DNA of 64,000 nt from Cellulomonadaceae bacterium (lineage in GTDB: Bacteria > Actinomycetota > Actinomycetes > Actinomycetales > Cellulomonadaceae): assembly GCA_031256435.1 (NCBI GenBank), contig JAIRQO010000039.1, positions 30,167 through 94,166 of the forward strand. The letters run 5' to 3'. The notes under the pieces were generated by a model that was given only the letters and a program-made list of their open reading frames with translations, was not told the origin of the DNA and did no database searches. The translations under genes were made by a program, and so were the position numbers. Below are positions 18,588 to 27,656 of the stretch, in pieces (within the stretch, counting starts at the first letter, position 1; every line of letters begins with the position of its first letter).

Positions 18588-19718
18588 TTATGGGATGGGG
18601 CGGACAGCGGTTTTCTGGAGGCCACGGTAGTGGTGGAGTGAGGTGATGTGGCCTCCAACGCCGGGGGCCTCCTCCAGGATCTTGCCGTTGCCAAGGTAGA
18701 TGGCGCAGTGGTTGATTTTCCCGCCGCCGATGGCGTAAAACACCACGTCACCGCGCTTAAGGTTCTTCAGGTTGACGTGCTTCAGCCGCGAGAGCGCCGC
18801 CAAGTTTCGTGACGAGCGCCACGCCGGGAGCGCATGATTCACGGTGGTGTTGGGCTTGGGATCAATCCCCACCGAGTAGAGCGCCTGGAGGATGATTCCT
18901 GAACAATCGCCGCCTTGCTCGGGCAGGTTAGCGCCGCCCCAGATGTACCGCTTCCCCTGGTACTCGGCCGCCGTGGCAATGAAGGTCTCGATGATCTGCT
19001 TGCGAGACATGCGCGGCGTCACCACCACCGGATGCTGGTAGCAATCAATCTCTTTCCAGTCCTTGGCTGTGAATCCCATGGCCAGCCACGTTTTTTTGTT
19101 AACAACCCCGGTGGCCTTCAGGTCGTGCTTCCTCTGGAACGTCCGCACCTTGGAGCGCAACAGCGGACTCATGGATTGCAGACGCTGCGTCACCTTGAAC
19201 TTATCCGCCACCATCTGGACCTTCAGGCCGTTCATCCCGGGCGTGAGATTGAAACCGCAGCCCTCCAACGCGGGCAGCCCCTCGTAATGAATCTGCCGGT
19301 ACTTGCGGGGAACCTGATACTTGGCGGCGATGCTGAACGTGGTTTTCCCCGTCACGCTCGATAACTTGATGCGCCCAAATTGAAACTTCTGCGCGTAGCC
19401 ATCCTTGGTGGCGTATTGATTCCCTATCGGCTCCCCCAACGCAGAGTTTTCCGCACCGAGTTTGGTGTATCGCCGCAGGATTTTCCCCTTCACGGTGAAT
19501 TGCGGGGTGCCCGTTGCTTCGGCTTGTGGGTCGGTCTGATTTTTTCCCGACGACGATGCTGCGGCTGAATTTTCCTTAGCCGTGGCACTCGCAGTGCCCA
19601 CACCGCACACGAGTCCGAGGGCCAGCAGCGTTGCTACTACGCCGCGTACCGGTACGCGATACCGTGCGCGCATCAGGGGACCCCATTCCCGAATCGTGAT
19701 CCGCCGGTGCTGAATCAC
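18588..19718 (-). CDS. Secreted NlpC/P60 (C40) hydrolase with peptidoglycan-binding and LGFP-like segments
   Basis: YIWGGANLPEQGGDCSGIILQALYSVGI...LKRGDVVFYAIGGGKINHCAIYLGNGKILEEAP. Start may be 19673 (MRARYRVPVRG...). Confidence 0.85.
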   Translation of the reverse strand: MIQHRRITIREWGPLMRARYRVPVRGVVATLLALGLVCGVGTASATAKENSAAASSSGKNQTDPQAEATGTPQFTVKGKILRRYTKLGAENSALGEPIGNQYATKDGYAQKFQFGRIKLSSVTGKTTFSIAAKYQVPRKYRQIHYEGLPALEGCGFNLTPGMNGLKVQMVADKFKVTQRLQSMSPLLRSKVRTFQRKHDLKATGVVNKKTWLAMGFTAKDWKEIDCYQHPVVVTPRMSRKQIIETFIATAAEYQGKRYIWGGANLPEQGGDCSGIILQALYSVGIDPKPNTTVNHALPAWRSSRNLAALSRLKHVNLKNLKRGDVVFYAIGGGKINHCAIYLGNGKILEEAPGVGGHITSLHHYRGLQKTAVRPIP

Positions 19719-19867
19719 CGGGGACTCTGGCCATTCTCCTGGCCACTGACCACTTTACTGGGCGAGCATTGCCACGGGTTCGGCGGCGTCCGTGGGTGAC
19801 GAAAGCGTTATTGAACCGGTGCACAGTTCAACCGGTGTACGTGTCAGCCAACTACGCCGTCTGCCTG

Positions 19868-21880
19868 TTAGCCAGCCAAAGGCAGGGTGAGGGTGGCCGC
19901 ACCTTCGGTGCTGACGCGGACCGGCACGCCCCAGTCCTGCTGGGCGAGGTGGCACGCGGGGAACTCGGTGGCGGGATCATCATCGCAACTGGCGGCGCGC
20001 GCTGTCACGTGGAGCACGCCCTCCACGACCTGCGGGTTGATGACAAGATCACGGGTCAGCGCAGTCCCGGCGCCGTCACCCCCGGCGAGCAGTTCAGCCG
20101 GGGTGGCGGACACTTTCAACGATGTGGCAGGGCCCCATCGCTCGTCGATTTTCTGGCCGGGTGCCGGGGTAAAGGGGACCTCCAACCGGAGGTTGCCGGG
20201 AGCAATGAGGGTGGCGGGGCGCTGGGTTTCCTTGGCACCCTCGTTGAGGATCTCGCCGCTCAGATCGGCGGGAAGGGCAATGCGCGTGAGGCGATGCGCA
20301 GCACTTTCCACCACCACCAGCGTGATCTGGTCATCTCCGTGGTGTTCCACCAGGATGTCCGAAGGCTCAGCCAGTCCGGTGGCCAGCGTGGTGAGGTGCC
20401 CCTGCGCGTACCGACGGATGGCTCCATTGTAGGTATCGGCGATGACTACAGATTCGTCGGGCAAAACGGCAAGGCCTAACGGGTGTTGGAGCCGCGCCGA
20501 TGACGCTGGACCGTCCACGAGGCCAAAATCAAACAGGCCCGTTCCCACCGGCGTGGTGGTCACGCCGGTTTCGGTGACGTGGCGGAGCGCGGACGTTTCC
20601 GAATCGGCAATCCACAGGCCGTCCTGGCTGGCCGCGAGTCCGCTGGGTTGGGCGAACCACGCTGTGGTGGGCGAGCCGTCCACCAGGCCCTCGTTCATGG
20701 TGCCGACCCAGAGGCGGATGGTGTGGGCTGCTGGATCGAAGAGCCAGAGGGTGTGGTGGCCTGCCATGGCAGCAACGAATCCTTGGGCTGGCTCGAACCA
20801 CTGGACGTCCCACGGTGAGGACAGGCGGACGCTGCGTGCGGGATAGGTGGCGCTGGGCGTGAACGGTCCGGTGGTTCCCGTGACGTTTTCCAGGCCGCCC
20901 ACCAGGAACTGTTCGCCGGTGCCTGCCACGGTGGTGACTGTGCCGTCACCCAGGCGGATTCCGCGCAGGGCGTGGTTGACGGTGTCAGCAACGAGGACGT
21001 CATAGCCGAGGTTGGCGCGCAGGTGTTCTGGGACAAGGCAGAGGCCGTTGGGTTCGCTGAAGGTGGCACCGGGCGTGGTTTCGAGACGTTCGCTAGGCGA
21101 ACCCTCAACCGATGCGAGCGGGAGCAAGGTGCCCTCCTGACTCGGCTCGCTGTCAGTAAAGCCGCGCTGACCAGTGCCGATGCGACGAATCAGCGTGGTG
21201 CCATCCGGCTCCAGTTCCACAATACTGTGGTGACCCGCATCGGACACCAGCAGATTGCCGCCGGGAAGCGCTACCGCTTTGGACGGGAACCGCAAAGTCC
21301 CCTCGCGCGGAGGCGGCGGAACATAGGGTCCCGAGCCACGGTGCAGCGTGCCGCGCTCGGAATGTTCCGTGACGAGTTGCTTGACCAGGGCCTCGAGCGC
21401 TGAGGCGTGCCCCTCCCCCGCCATCTGGGCCACGATGTACCCTTCCGGATCGATGACTACGAGGGTAGGCCAGGCGCGTGCTCCGTACGCCTGCCAGGTC
21501 TGGAGCGCGGGATCGTCGAGCACGGGATGGTGAACCTCGTAGCGCTCCACGGCATCCTTGAGCGCCTGCGGATCGGCCTCATGGTCAAACTTGGGGCTGT
21601 GTACGCCGACGAGCACCACCTCGTCAGGGTAGGCGAGTTCCAGCGGGCGAAGCTCGTCGAGAACGTGCAGACAGTTGATACAGCAGAACGTCCAGAAGTC
21701 TAGAATCACAATCTTGCCGCGCAGGCTTTCCAGGGTGACGGGCTCGCCCCCGGTGTTCAACCAGCCGCGTCCGCGGAGTTCCGAGGCGCGCACACGGGAG
21801 AGACGCGATGTGCTGGTACCGGGCTTGCCGGTGCTGGAGGTGCTGGTGCTGCGGTTACTGGTACTGGGAGTGCTGACCAT
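19868..21880 (-). CDS. Thioredoxin-like/NHL-repeat protein (NHLRC2-like)
   Basis: GKIVILDFWTFCCINCLHVLDELRPLE followed by NHL-type repeats; start revised from 22162 to avoid overlap with the divergent gene. Confidence 0.82.
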   Translation of the reverse strand: MVSTPSTSNRSTSTSSTGKPGTSTSRLSRVRASELRGRGWLNTGGEPVTLESLRGKIVILDFWTFCCINCLHVLDELRPLELAYPDEVVLVGVHSPKFDHEADPQALKDAVERYEVHHPVLDDPALQTWQAYGARAWPTLVVIDPEGYIVAQMAGEGHASALEALVKQLVTEHSERGTLHRGSGPYVPPPPREGTLRFPSKAVALPGGNLLVSDAGHHSIVELEPDGTTLIRRIGTGQRGFTDSEPSQEGTLLPLASVEGSPSERLETTPGATFSEPNGLCLVPEHLRANLGYDVLVADTVNHALRGIRLGDGTVTTVAGTGEQFLVGGLENVTGTTGPFTPSATYPARSVRLSSPWDVQWFEPAQGFVAAMAGHHTLWLFDPAAHTIRLWVGTMNEGLVDGSPTTAWFAQPSGLAASQDGLWIADSETSALRHVTETGVTTTPVGTGLFDFGLVDGPASSARLQHPLGLAVLPDESVVIADTYNGAIRRYAQGHLTTLATGLAEPSDILVEHHGDDQITLVVVESAAHRLTRIALPADLSGEILNEGAKETQRPATLIAPGNLRLEVPFTPAPGQKIDERWGPATSLKVSATPAELLAGGDGAGTALTRDLVINPQVVEGVLHVTARAASCDDDPATEFPACHLAQQDWGVPVRVSTEGAATLTLPLAG

Positions 21881-21982
21881 GCGCCTATTGTCCCGATGCC
21901 GTGGCAGGCCGGGAAACGCGCGGCCCGTGGTGATCCTTGCGGGCAGGGGTTGGTGCATGGTCCCACCCTGTAGGATGTCACC

Positions 21983-22570
21983 ATGACACGGAGAGCCCTG
22001 ATTATTGTTGATGTTCAACCCACATTCTGCGAGGGTGGTGAACTCGGGGTGGACGGCGGCAACGCCGTGGCCGAGCGGATTGCCGCGTATGTGGCCGCGC
22101 ATCGTGACCGGTATGCGCTGGTGGCCACCACCCAGGATTGGCACGTGGATCCCGGAACCCACTTCTCAGACACGCCGGACTTTGTGGACACGTGGCCACC
22201 CCACGGCATTGCTGAATCCAAGAACGCCCTGCTTCACCCTGCGTTAAGCGCCGTGAATGCTGACGTCACCATTAAGAAGGGTCGGTTTACTGCCGGATAT
22301 TCGGGTTTTGAGGGGGTAGATGAGCATGACGTTCTCCTGGCCGACATCCTGCGGCAGAACGCGATTGAAGCACTGGACGTGGTGGGCATTGCCGAATCGC
22401 ATTGCGTGAAGCACACCGCTCTCGATGGCGTGGATGAAGGATGGGCGGTGCGGGTGCTGACGGACCTGACCGTGCCCGTGTCCGCAGAGTTGGGCGAGGT
22501 GGCCGAGGTGGAGATGGCTACCGCTGGGGTGGAGTTGGTGGAGAGTGCGGCGCTAGAGAGTGCGGAATAG
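21983..22570 (+). CDS. pncA: Isochorismatase-family nicotinamidase
   Basis: RALIIVDVQPTFCEGGELGVDGG...KGRFTAGYSGFEG...VVGIAESHCVKHTALD. Confidence 0.88.
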   Translation: MTRRALIIVDVQPTFCEGGELGVDGGNAVAERIAAYVAAHRDRYALVATTQDWHVDPGTHFSDTPDFVDTWPPHGIAESKNALLHPALSAVNADVTIKKGRFTAGYSGFEGVDEHDVLLADILRQNAIEALDVVGIAESHCVKHTALDGVDEGWAVRVLTDLTVPVSAELGEVAEVEMATAGVELVESAALESAE

Positions 22571-22599
22571 GCGTTGCTGCTGGGATCAACCCACCTGCG

Positions 22600-24711
22600 C
22601 TAAATCCAACTCGGTAGCCACATGAGGCCCTGCCATTGGCTGAACGGGATGGGGATCGCGGACCAGATGGGGTAGAACATGGCCGATACCACCACAATCA
22701 GTGTCACCACTACTGCAATGGCTACGATGACCAAGCGGCGCGGCCAGCGAGGTGATGGCACTGTTGCCTGGACCGTGGTTTCGACCGACGGCAGGCCATG
22801 GCTGCCTGGCTCAACCACCCGGTAGGCGGGTTCCTCGCCGCCATGCCTGCCTGGCTCAACCACCCGGTAGGCGGCTTCCTCACCGCCATGCCTGCCCGGC
22901 TCAACCGCTGGATCGTCGTCGAATACTTCAAGGCCGAGTACCCCCACAAAGGTGAGGGTCAAGATGACCCACGGGGCGAATGCGATGGAGTAGAAGGTGA
23001 ACACGGTGCGGTGCATGTAGGCCATCCATGGCAGCCAACCCGCGATGATTCCGGAGAGCACGGCGAGGCCTCGCCAGTCGCGGCGCCAGATTCCGAGGAC
23101 GGCAACAAGGAGGATGCTGGCCGCGCCGAGCCACCACAGGATGGGGTTCCCCAGCGAGGTGATGGCTTGCGCGCATTGTTCCGGGCCGCAGGCTTCATGG
23201 TTGGTGACGCGTTCCCAGAAAAAGGACGTGGGGCGCCATTGGATGATCCAGCCCAGCGGGTTGGCCGCGTACGGGTGCTCGGCTTCCAACGAGGTATGGA
23301 AGTTCCACATGTCATGGTGATAGTGCAGGAAACTGCGCAGCGCCTCGGGGAGCCAGGTGATTCCTTGGCCCGGGTTGTCGGCCGCCCACTGCCGCCCGTA
23401 GGCACCGGGGGTGGCAAACCAACTCCACCAACTGCCCACGTACACGGCAACGGCGGTGGGAACCATGAACAGGAACGCGCGGACGCCATCCTTGGCGAGG
23501 CCGCCCAGGAACCATCGCTGGATGCCCGCGCGCCTGCGTGCCGTGACGTCCCACAGAACGGTCATCAATCCGAAGCCCGCCAGGAAATACAGTCCGGACC
23601 ATTTCACGCCGATAGCCAAGCCGAGTGACACCGCAGCGGCAAGGCGCCACGGCCGGAATCCGAGGCCCGGGCCGTACATCCACAGGGCGTTATGAAGGCT
23701 TGAGGCGGCGGGTTCTTGGCTCTCATGTCCGGCGGGGGTTTCGACCGACGCGCTTGTCAGCGCTGGCTCAACCACCCTGTCAGGGAGCGCTGGCTCAACC
23801 ACCCTGGCGTCGGCCAACCGGGCGGCTAATCGTCGCTGGGCATGGTCACGGTCAATGAGTAAACATCCAAAAGCCACCAGGGCAAAGAACATCAGGTACT
23901 GATCCAGCAGCCCGGTGCGCGAGTGAACAATGGCCGTCCCGTCCACCGCCATCAGTCCGCCTGCCACCAGTCCCATGGCCGTGGAGGAAAACAGCCGCCG
24001 CGCTATCCGTGCCATGAGGACGACGGCAAGGATGCCCACCACCGCGTTGGCAATCCGCCACGCAAAGGCATCCGTGGGGCCGCCGCCAAGGTGAATCCCC
24101 AGGCCAATCAGCCACTTGGCCACCTGAGGGTGGACCACAAAGGCAGGCTCAGAGATGTAGGAATACACGTCTCCGGACTCAAAGGCGGGGTTGGGATCCT
24201 CGGGCCATCGCGCCTCAAAGCCCAGGTTCCACAGCGTCCATCCGTCCTTGACGTAATAGGTTTCGTCGAACACCAGCTCATGGGGCTCCCCCAGCCTGAC
24301 CAGCCTGATAAGCGCTGCCACCACCGCCAGGAGTGCCACACCGATCCAACCGATCAGCCGATCATGGCGCTGCGACCCGAGCGCCAGTGCGCGGGCGGAG
24401 AAAAGGCGGAGGAGGAGTTGATCGTGGAGGGGTGGGGCTGGTTGGACTGGTAGGACGGGTGAGGCGGCGGCGGAGGTTTGGGCGACGGTGAAGGTTTGGG
24501 CTACGTCAGGGGCTGCGGCGGGGGCAGTGGCGAGGCTTGGTCCGGCAGGCGGTACGGTACCCGTGCTAGTCGGCGTCGGTGACTCGGTGCCCGCGCGAGG
24601 TGAAACCGTTGGCCCATTTCCTGCAGGGGGCAGCACGGCGGGTGTGGCGCCCGTGGGAGGCCAATTCATCTCCCCTGCCCATTGGCCGCCGCTATCCGTC
24701 ACAGGGGACAT
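22600..24711 (-). CDS. Dolichyl-phosphate-mannose-protein mannosyltransferase-like (PMT) glycosyltransferase
   Basis: RLGEPHELVFDETYYVKDGWTLW...; multi-TM; divergent from rsmI as commonly seen in actinobacteria. Contains in-frame repeat units. Confidence 0.88.
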   Translation of the reverse strand: MSPVTDSGGQWAGEMNWPPTGATPAVLPPAGNGPTVSPRAGTESPTPTSTGTVPPAGPSLATAPAAAPDVAQTFTVAQTSAAASPVLPVQPAPPLHDQLLLRLFSARALALGSQRHDRLIGWIGVALLAVVAALIRLVRLGEPHELVFDETYYVKDGWTLWNLGFEARWPEDPNPAFESGDVYSYISEPAFVVHPQVAKWLIGLGIHLGGGPTDAFAWRIANAVVGILAVVLMARIARRLFSSTAMGLVAGGLMAVDGTAIVHSRTGLLDQYLMFFALVAFGCLLIDRDHAQRRLAARLADARVVEPALPDRVVEPALTSASVETPAGHESQEPAASSLHNALWMYGPGLGFRPWRLAAAVSLGLAIGVKWSGLYFLAGFGLMTVLWDVTARRRAGIQRWFLGGLAKDGVRAFLFMVPTAVAVYVGSWWSWFATPGAYGRQWAADNPGQGITWLPEALRSFLHYHHDMWNFHTSLEAEHPYAANPLGWIIQWRPTSFFWERVTNHEACGPEQCAQAITSLGNPILWWLGAASILLVAVLGIWRRDWRGLAVLSGIIAGWLPWMAYMHRTVFTFYSIAFAPWVILTLTFVGVLGLEVFDDDPAVEPGRHGGEEAAYRVVEPGRHGGEEPAYRVVEPGSHGLPSVETTVQATVPSPRWPRRLVIVAIAVVVTLIVVVSAMFYPIWSAIPIPFSQWQGLMWLPSWI
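22777..22912 (-). repeat. Type A repeat unit and 45-bp tandem derivative inside the PMT gene
   Basis: GGTTTCGACCGACGGCAGGCCATGGCTGCCTGGCTCAACCACCCGG then repeated CCATGCCTGCCTGGCTCAACCACCCGGTAGGCGG; encodes (VVEPGRHGGEExAYR)n. Confidence 0.85.
23737..23800 (-). repeat. Second in-frame type A repeat unit inside the PMT gene
   Basis: GGTTTCGACCGACGCGCTTGTCAGCGCTGGCTCAACCACCCTGTCAGGGAGCGCTGGCTCAACCACCC; encodes RVVEPALPDRVVEPALTSASVETP. Confidence 0.8.
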
Positions 24712-24913
24712 GGTAAACGCTGGCGGTGGAAAATATGGCGAAATTTGGCACTGCCGCACGGAAATTGCACTAACCCACGTTCGGGAAACTCAGGTGCTCG
24801 CCCCGTGAGAGAGTGGGGGTATGGGTGTTGCGAAAGAGGGTGTTGCGTGCCAGGCGGCGCGTGTACGCCGGGGGTCCGGAACCGGTGAGGGTGTTGCGAG
24901 TGAGGCGGGCGGG

Positions 24914-25750
24914 ATGCTGGTTGTGGCGGGAACGCCGATTGGCAACGTGGAGGACGCGTCGCCTCGGCTGCGAAGGTTGCTTGCCGAAGCTGACGTAGTG
25001 GCGGCCGAGGATACCCGACGAGTCCGTGACCTGGCCTCGCGGCTCGGCGTGACCATCCAAGGCCGCGTGGTGAGTTGCTTTGAGCACAACGAGGGGGCCA
25101 AGGCTGACGAGTTGGTGGATGCGGTTCTGGCGGGCGGAACGGTGCTCTTGGTCTCGGATGCGGGGATGCCCACGGTGTCTGATCCGGGATTCCGCGTGGT
25201 GGAACGCGCCGTGGAGCGTGGCGCTCCGCTGACTTGCGCTCCCGGTCCCAGCGCTGTTCTCACAGCACTTGCGCTTTCTGGCTTGCCTTCGGACCGGTTC
25301 TGCTTTGAGGGGTTTGTGCCGCGGAAGGCAGGTGAGCGCGGGCGGGCGCTTGACTCTTTGGCCCAGGAACAGCGCACCATGGTGTTCTTTGAGTCCCCGC
25401 ACCGGATAGTGGACACGGTGGAGGCCATGCGGGAGGCGTTTGGAGGGGACCGCCGCATGGCGGTGTGCCGTGAACTGACCAAGACGCACGAGGAAGTTCT
25501 CCGCGGGACGGCGGCCAATGTGTCTGCGGAGATCGCCGCGCGTATGGAAGCGGGGAACCCACTCCGCGGAGAGATCTGCCTTGTGGTGGAGGGGGCGCCT
25601 GATTCGGCCATGCCCTCAATGGACATGCTGGTGGCCGAGGCGCAACAGCGCGTTTCCGCAGGTGAACGCCTGAAAGATGTCACCGCAGACATTGCTGCCA
25701 CCACCGGCATCAACCGCCGGGACCTCTACAACGCAGTACTACGCGGATAG
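24914..25750 (+). CDS. rsmI: 16S rRNA (cytidine1402-2'-O)-methyltransferase
   Basis: MLVVAGTPIGNVEDASPRLRRLLAEADVVAAEDTRR...VSDAGMPTVSDPGFRVV; start revised to 24914. Confidence 0.93.
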   Translation: MLVVAGTPIGNVEDASPRLRRLLAEADVVAAEDTRRVRDLASRLGVTIQGRVVSCFEHNEGAKADELVDAVLAGGTVLLVSDAGMPTVSDPGFRVVERAVERGAPLTCAPGPSAVLTALALSGLPSDRFCFEGFVPRKAGERGRALDSLAQEQRTMVFFESPHRIVDTVEAMREAFGGDRRMAVCRELTKTHEEVLRGTAANVSAEIAARMEAGNPLRGEICLVVEGAPDSAMPSMDMLVAEAQQRVSAGERLKDVTADIAATTGINRRDLYNAVLRG

Positions 25751-25751
25751 G

Positions 25752-26000
25752 CCAGGACGAGATACTGCGACTCGCTTCGCTTCGCGCAGCATGACGGTGG
25801 GGTGTGGAGATAAGCCAGAACGAAATACTGCAACTCCGCTCCGCTGCGTGCAGCATGACGACGAGTGGTGAGGATGAGTCAGGACGAGATACTGCAACTC
25901 CGCTCCGCTGCGTGCAGCATGACGGGTTGGGCGGTTCCCTTCACACCTGTCATTCTGCGGGGAACTCGCAGAGCCTCGCAGAATCTCCCCGTAGGATGCA
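25752..26000. repeat. Cluster of type B palindromic repeats (GAGATWCTGCG...CGCAGMATGACG)
   Basis: Three tandem diverged copies (25753, 25812, 25878) plus an inverted copy GTCATTCTGCGGGG...CCTCGCAGAATCTC (25949-25995). Confidence 0.85.
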
Positions 26001-26063
26001 TGACATTGCTCCGAGTTCTTGTACTCCATTGGATTCCACAGACGGGCATGGCAGAATAGGCCC

Positions 26064-26297
26064 ATGGCCGGATCGATCCGCACACCGCAACGCATCACCA
26101 TGGACCCCAGTATTCGCTTTGGGAAGCCCACGGTATTCGGCACCCGTATTTCTGTTGCCGATATTCTCGGATGGCTTGCTGCCGGAATGTCCATTGCAGA
26201 GATTGTGCAGGACTATCCCGATCTCGATTCTGATGCTGTCTATGCTGCGCTGGAGTACGCCGCCTCGGCCACTGATAGCCGCAGAATTGCCGTGTGA
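26064..26297 (+). CDS. DUF433-family antitoxin
   Basis: PSIRFGKPTVFGTRISVADILGWLAAGMSIAEIVQDYPDLDSDAVYAALEYAA is the DUF433 pattern; start revised to 26064. Confidence 0.85.
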   Translation: MAGSIRTPQRITMDPSIRFGKPTVFGTRISVADILGWLAAGMSIAEIVQDYPDLDSDAVYAALEYAASATDSRRIAV

Positions 26298-26668
26298 CCA
26301 TGCGGTTCATTGTTGATGCGAACCTCCCCTTCAGCCTCGTGAAACTGCTCCGTGATCACGGCCACACTGCTGACCACGTTGGAGGGCTGGATATCGGCAA
26401 GGACGCCTCTGACACTGTCATCGCTCAATGGGCTGACACGCAGAATGCCGTTGTGGTGTCCAAAGACGCCGATTTCCGGCTCCTCCAAATAGCCACGGAC
26501 CGCCCTCCGAGGCTTCTGCTTGTGGGCACGGGGAATATTTCCAACCGTGATCTACGGGCATTGGTGGAACGCTTCTTGACCCAGATTGAGGTGGAACTTC
26601 ACCAGCGGCGGTTTGTGATGTTCGACGAACACTCACTCATTGTTGAGTCATCTCCAGATGAGATGTAA
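26294..26668 (+). CDS. DUF5615-family PIN-like toxin
   Basis: MRFIVDANLPFSLVKLLRDHGHTADHVGGLDIGKDASDTVIAQWADTQNAVVVSKDADF; GTG start overlaps upstream stop. Confidence 0.85.
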   Translation: MTMRFIVDANLPFSLVKLLRDHGHTADHVGGLDIGKDASDTVIAQWADTQNAVVVSKDADFRLLQIATDRPPRLLLVGTGNISNRDLRALVERFLTQIEVELHQRRFVMFDEHSLIVESSPDEM

Positions 26669-26695
26669 CAGACCCCACAACCACCTCATTGACGC

Positions 26696-27577
26696 CTACA
26701 TCGGAGGCAATACCAGTCCGGCCTGGGCTTGGAGGCGGGCTATGCGGTCTGCCATGGGTGGGTGGGTGCTGAACAATCGGGACATGGAGCCGCCGGAGCG
26801 GAATGGGTTGGCAATCATCATATTGGACACGTTCTGTAACTGAGGTTCGGCGGGAAGCGGCGCTAAAGAAATTCCGGACTCTAGTTTCTGTAACGCGGAG
26901 GCCAACGCCAACGGGTCCTCGGTCAGCCGTGCTCCGTCCTCATCTGCGTCATATTCTCGGGTCCGAGAAATAGCCAGTTGGATCAGGGAGGCGGCAATGG
27001 GCATCAGGATCATGGCCGCAAGGCCAGCCAGCGCGCTGCTGTTGTTGCGCCGGTTTCCGCCGCCAAAGAACATCAGGAACCTGGCCAGGGACGTGATCAC
27101 TCCTGCCATGGCCGAGGCCACGGCAGAGGTCAGGATGTCACGGTTATACACGTGCATGAGTTCATGGCCCAGTACTCCGCGCAACTCTCGTTCGTCGAGA
27201 AGCCGCAGAATCCCCTCAGTGCAACACACCGCAGCGTTCTGGGGATTGCGTCCCGTGGCAAAGGCGTTGGGTGAGGCCGTGGGCGAGATGTAGATGCTGG
27301 GCATAGGCTGACCCGCCTTGGTGGACAGCTCGCGCACAATCCGGTAAATAGCCGGAGCCATCTCCTCAGTGACCGGGTACGCCTTCATGGAACGGATAGC
27401 AATGGTGGCCGAGTTCCAGTACCCCACAAACGTCATCACCAGGCCGATTCCGGTGAAGAGGATCAGCATGGTGGAGTCTCCCCCGCCCACAAAGAACCCG
27501 AGCAGCATGATGATGGTCCACATCACCACAAAGAGCATGGTGGTTTTCAGGCCGTTGTAATGTTTCCGCCCGTACAT
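26696..27577 (-). CDS. htpX: M48-family zinc metalloprotease HtpX
   Basis: Zn motif GVLGHELMHVYNRDI; NAFATGRNPQNAAVCCTEGIL. Confidence 0.93.
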   Translation of the reverse strand: MYGRKHYNGLKTTMLFVVMWTIIMLLGFFVGGGDSTMLILFTGIGLVMTFVGYWNSATIAIRSMKAYPVTEEMAPAIYRIVRELSTKAGQPMPSIYISPTASPNAFATGRNPQNAAVCCTEGILRLLDERELRGVLGHELMHVYNRDILTSAVASAMAGVITSLARFLMFFGGGNRRNNSSALAGLAAMILMPIAASLIQLAISRTREYDADEDGARLTEDPLALASALQKLESGISLAPLPAEPQLQNVSNMMIANPFRSGGSMSRLFSTHPPMADRIARLQAQAGLVLPPM

Positions 27578-27604
27578 GGAACTCTCCTATTCGCTCTTGG
27601 GGTG

Positions 27605-27650
27605 TTGGATTGAGATTCTGCGAGGCGTTTCACGCCCGCAGAATGACGGG
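27605..27650. repeat. Type B palindromic repeat upstream of htpX
   Basis: GAGATTCTGCGAGGCGTTTCACGCCCGCAGAATGACGGG. Confidence 0.85.
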
Positions 27651-27656
27651 ACCGGG

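Noticed and set aside
19868-22162. Full 764-aa ORF as the real NHL gene extent
   Set aside because: The upstream 94 codons are antisense to pncA; start at 21880 (or 21958) is more likely.
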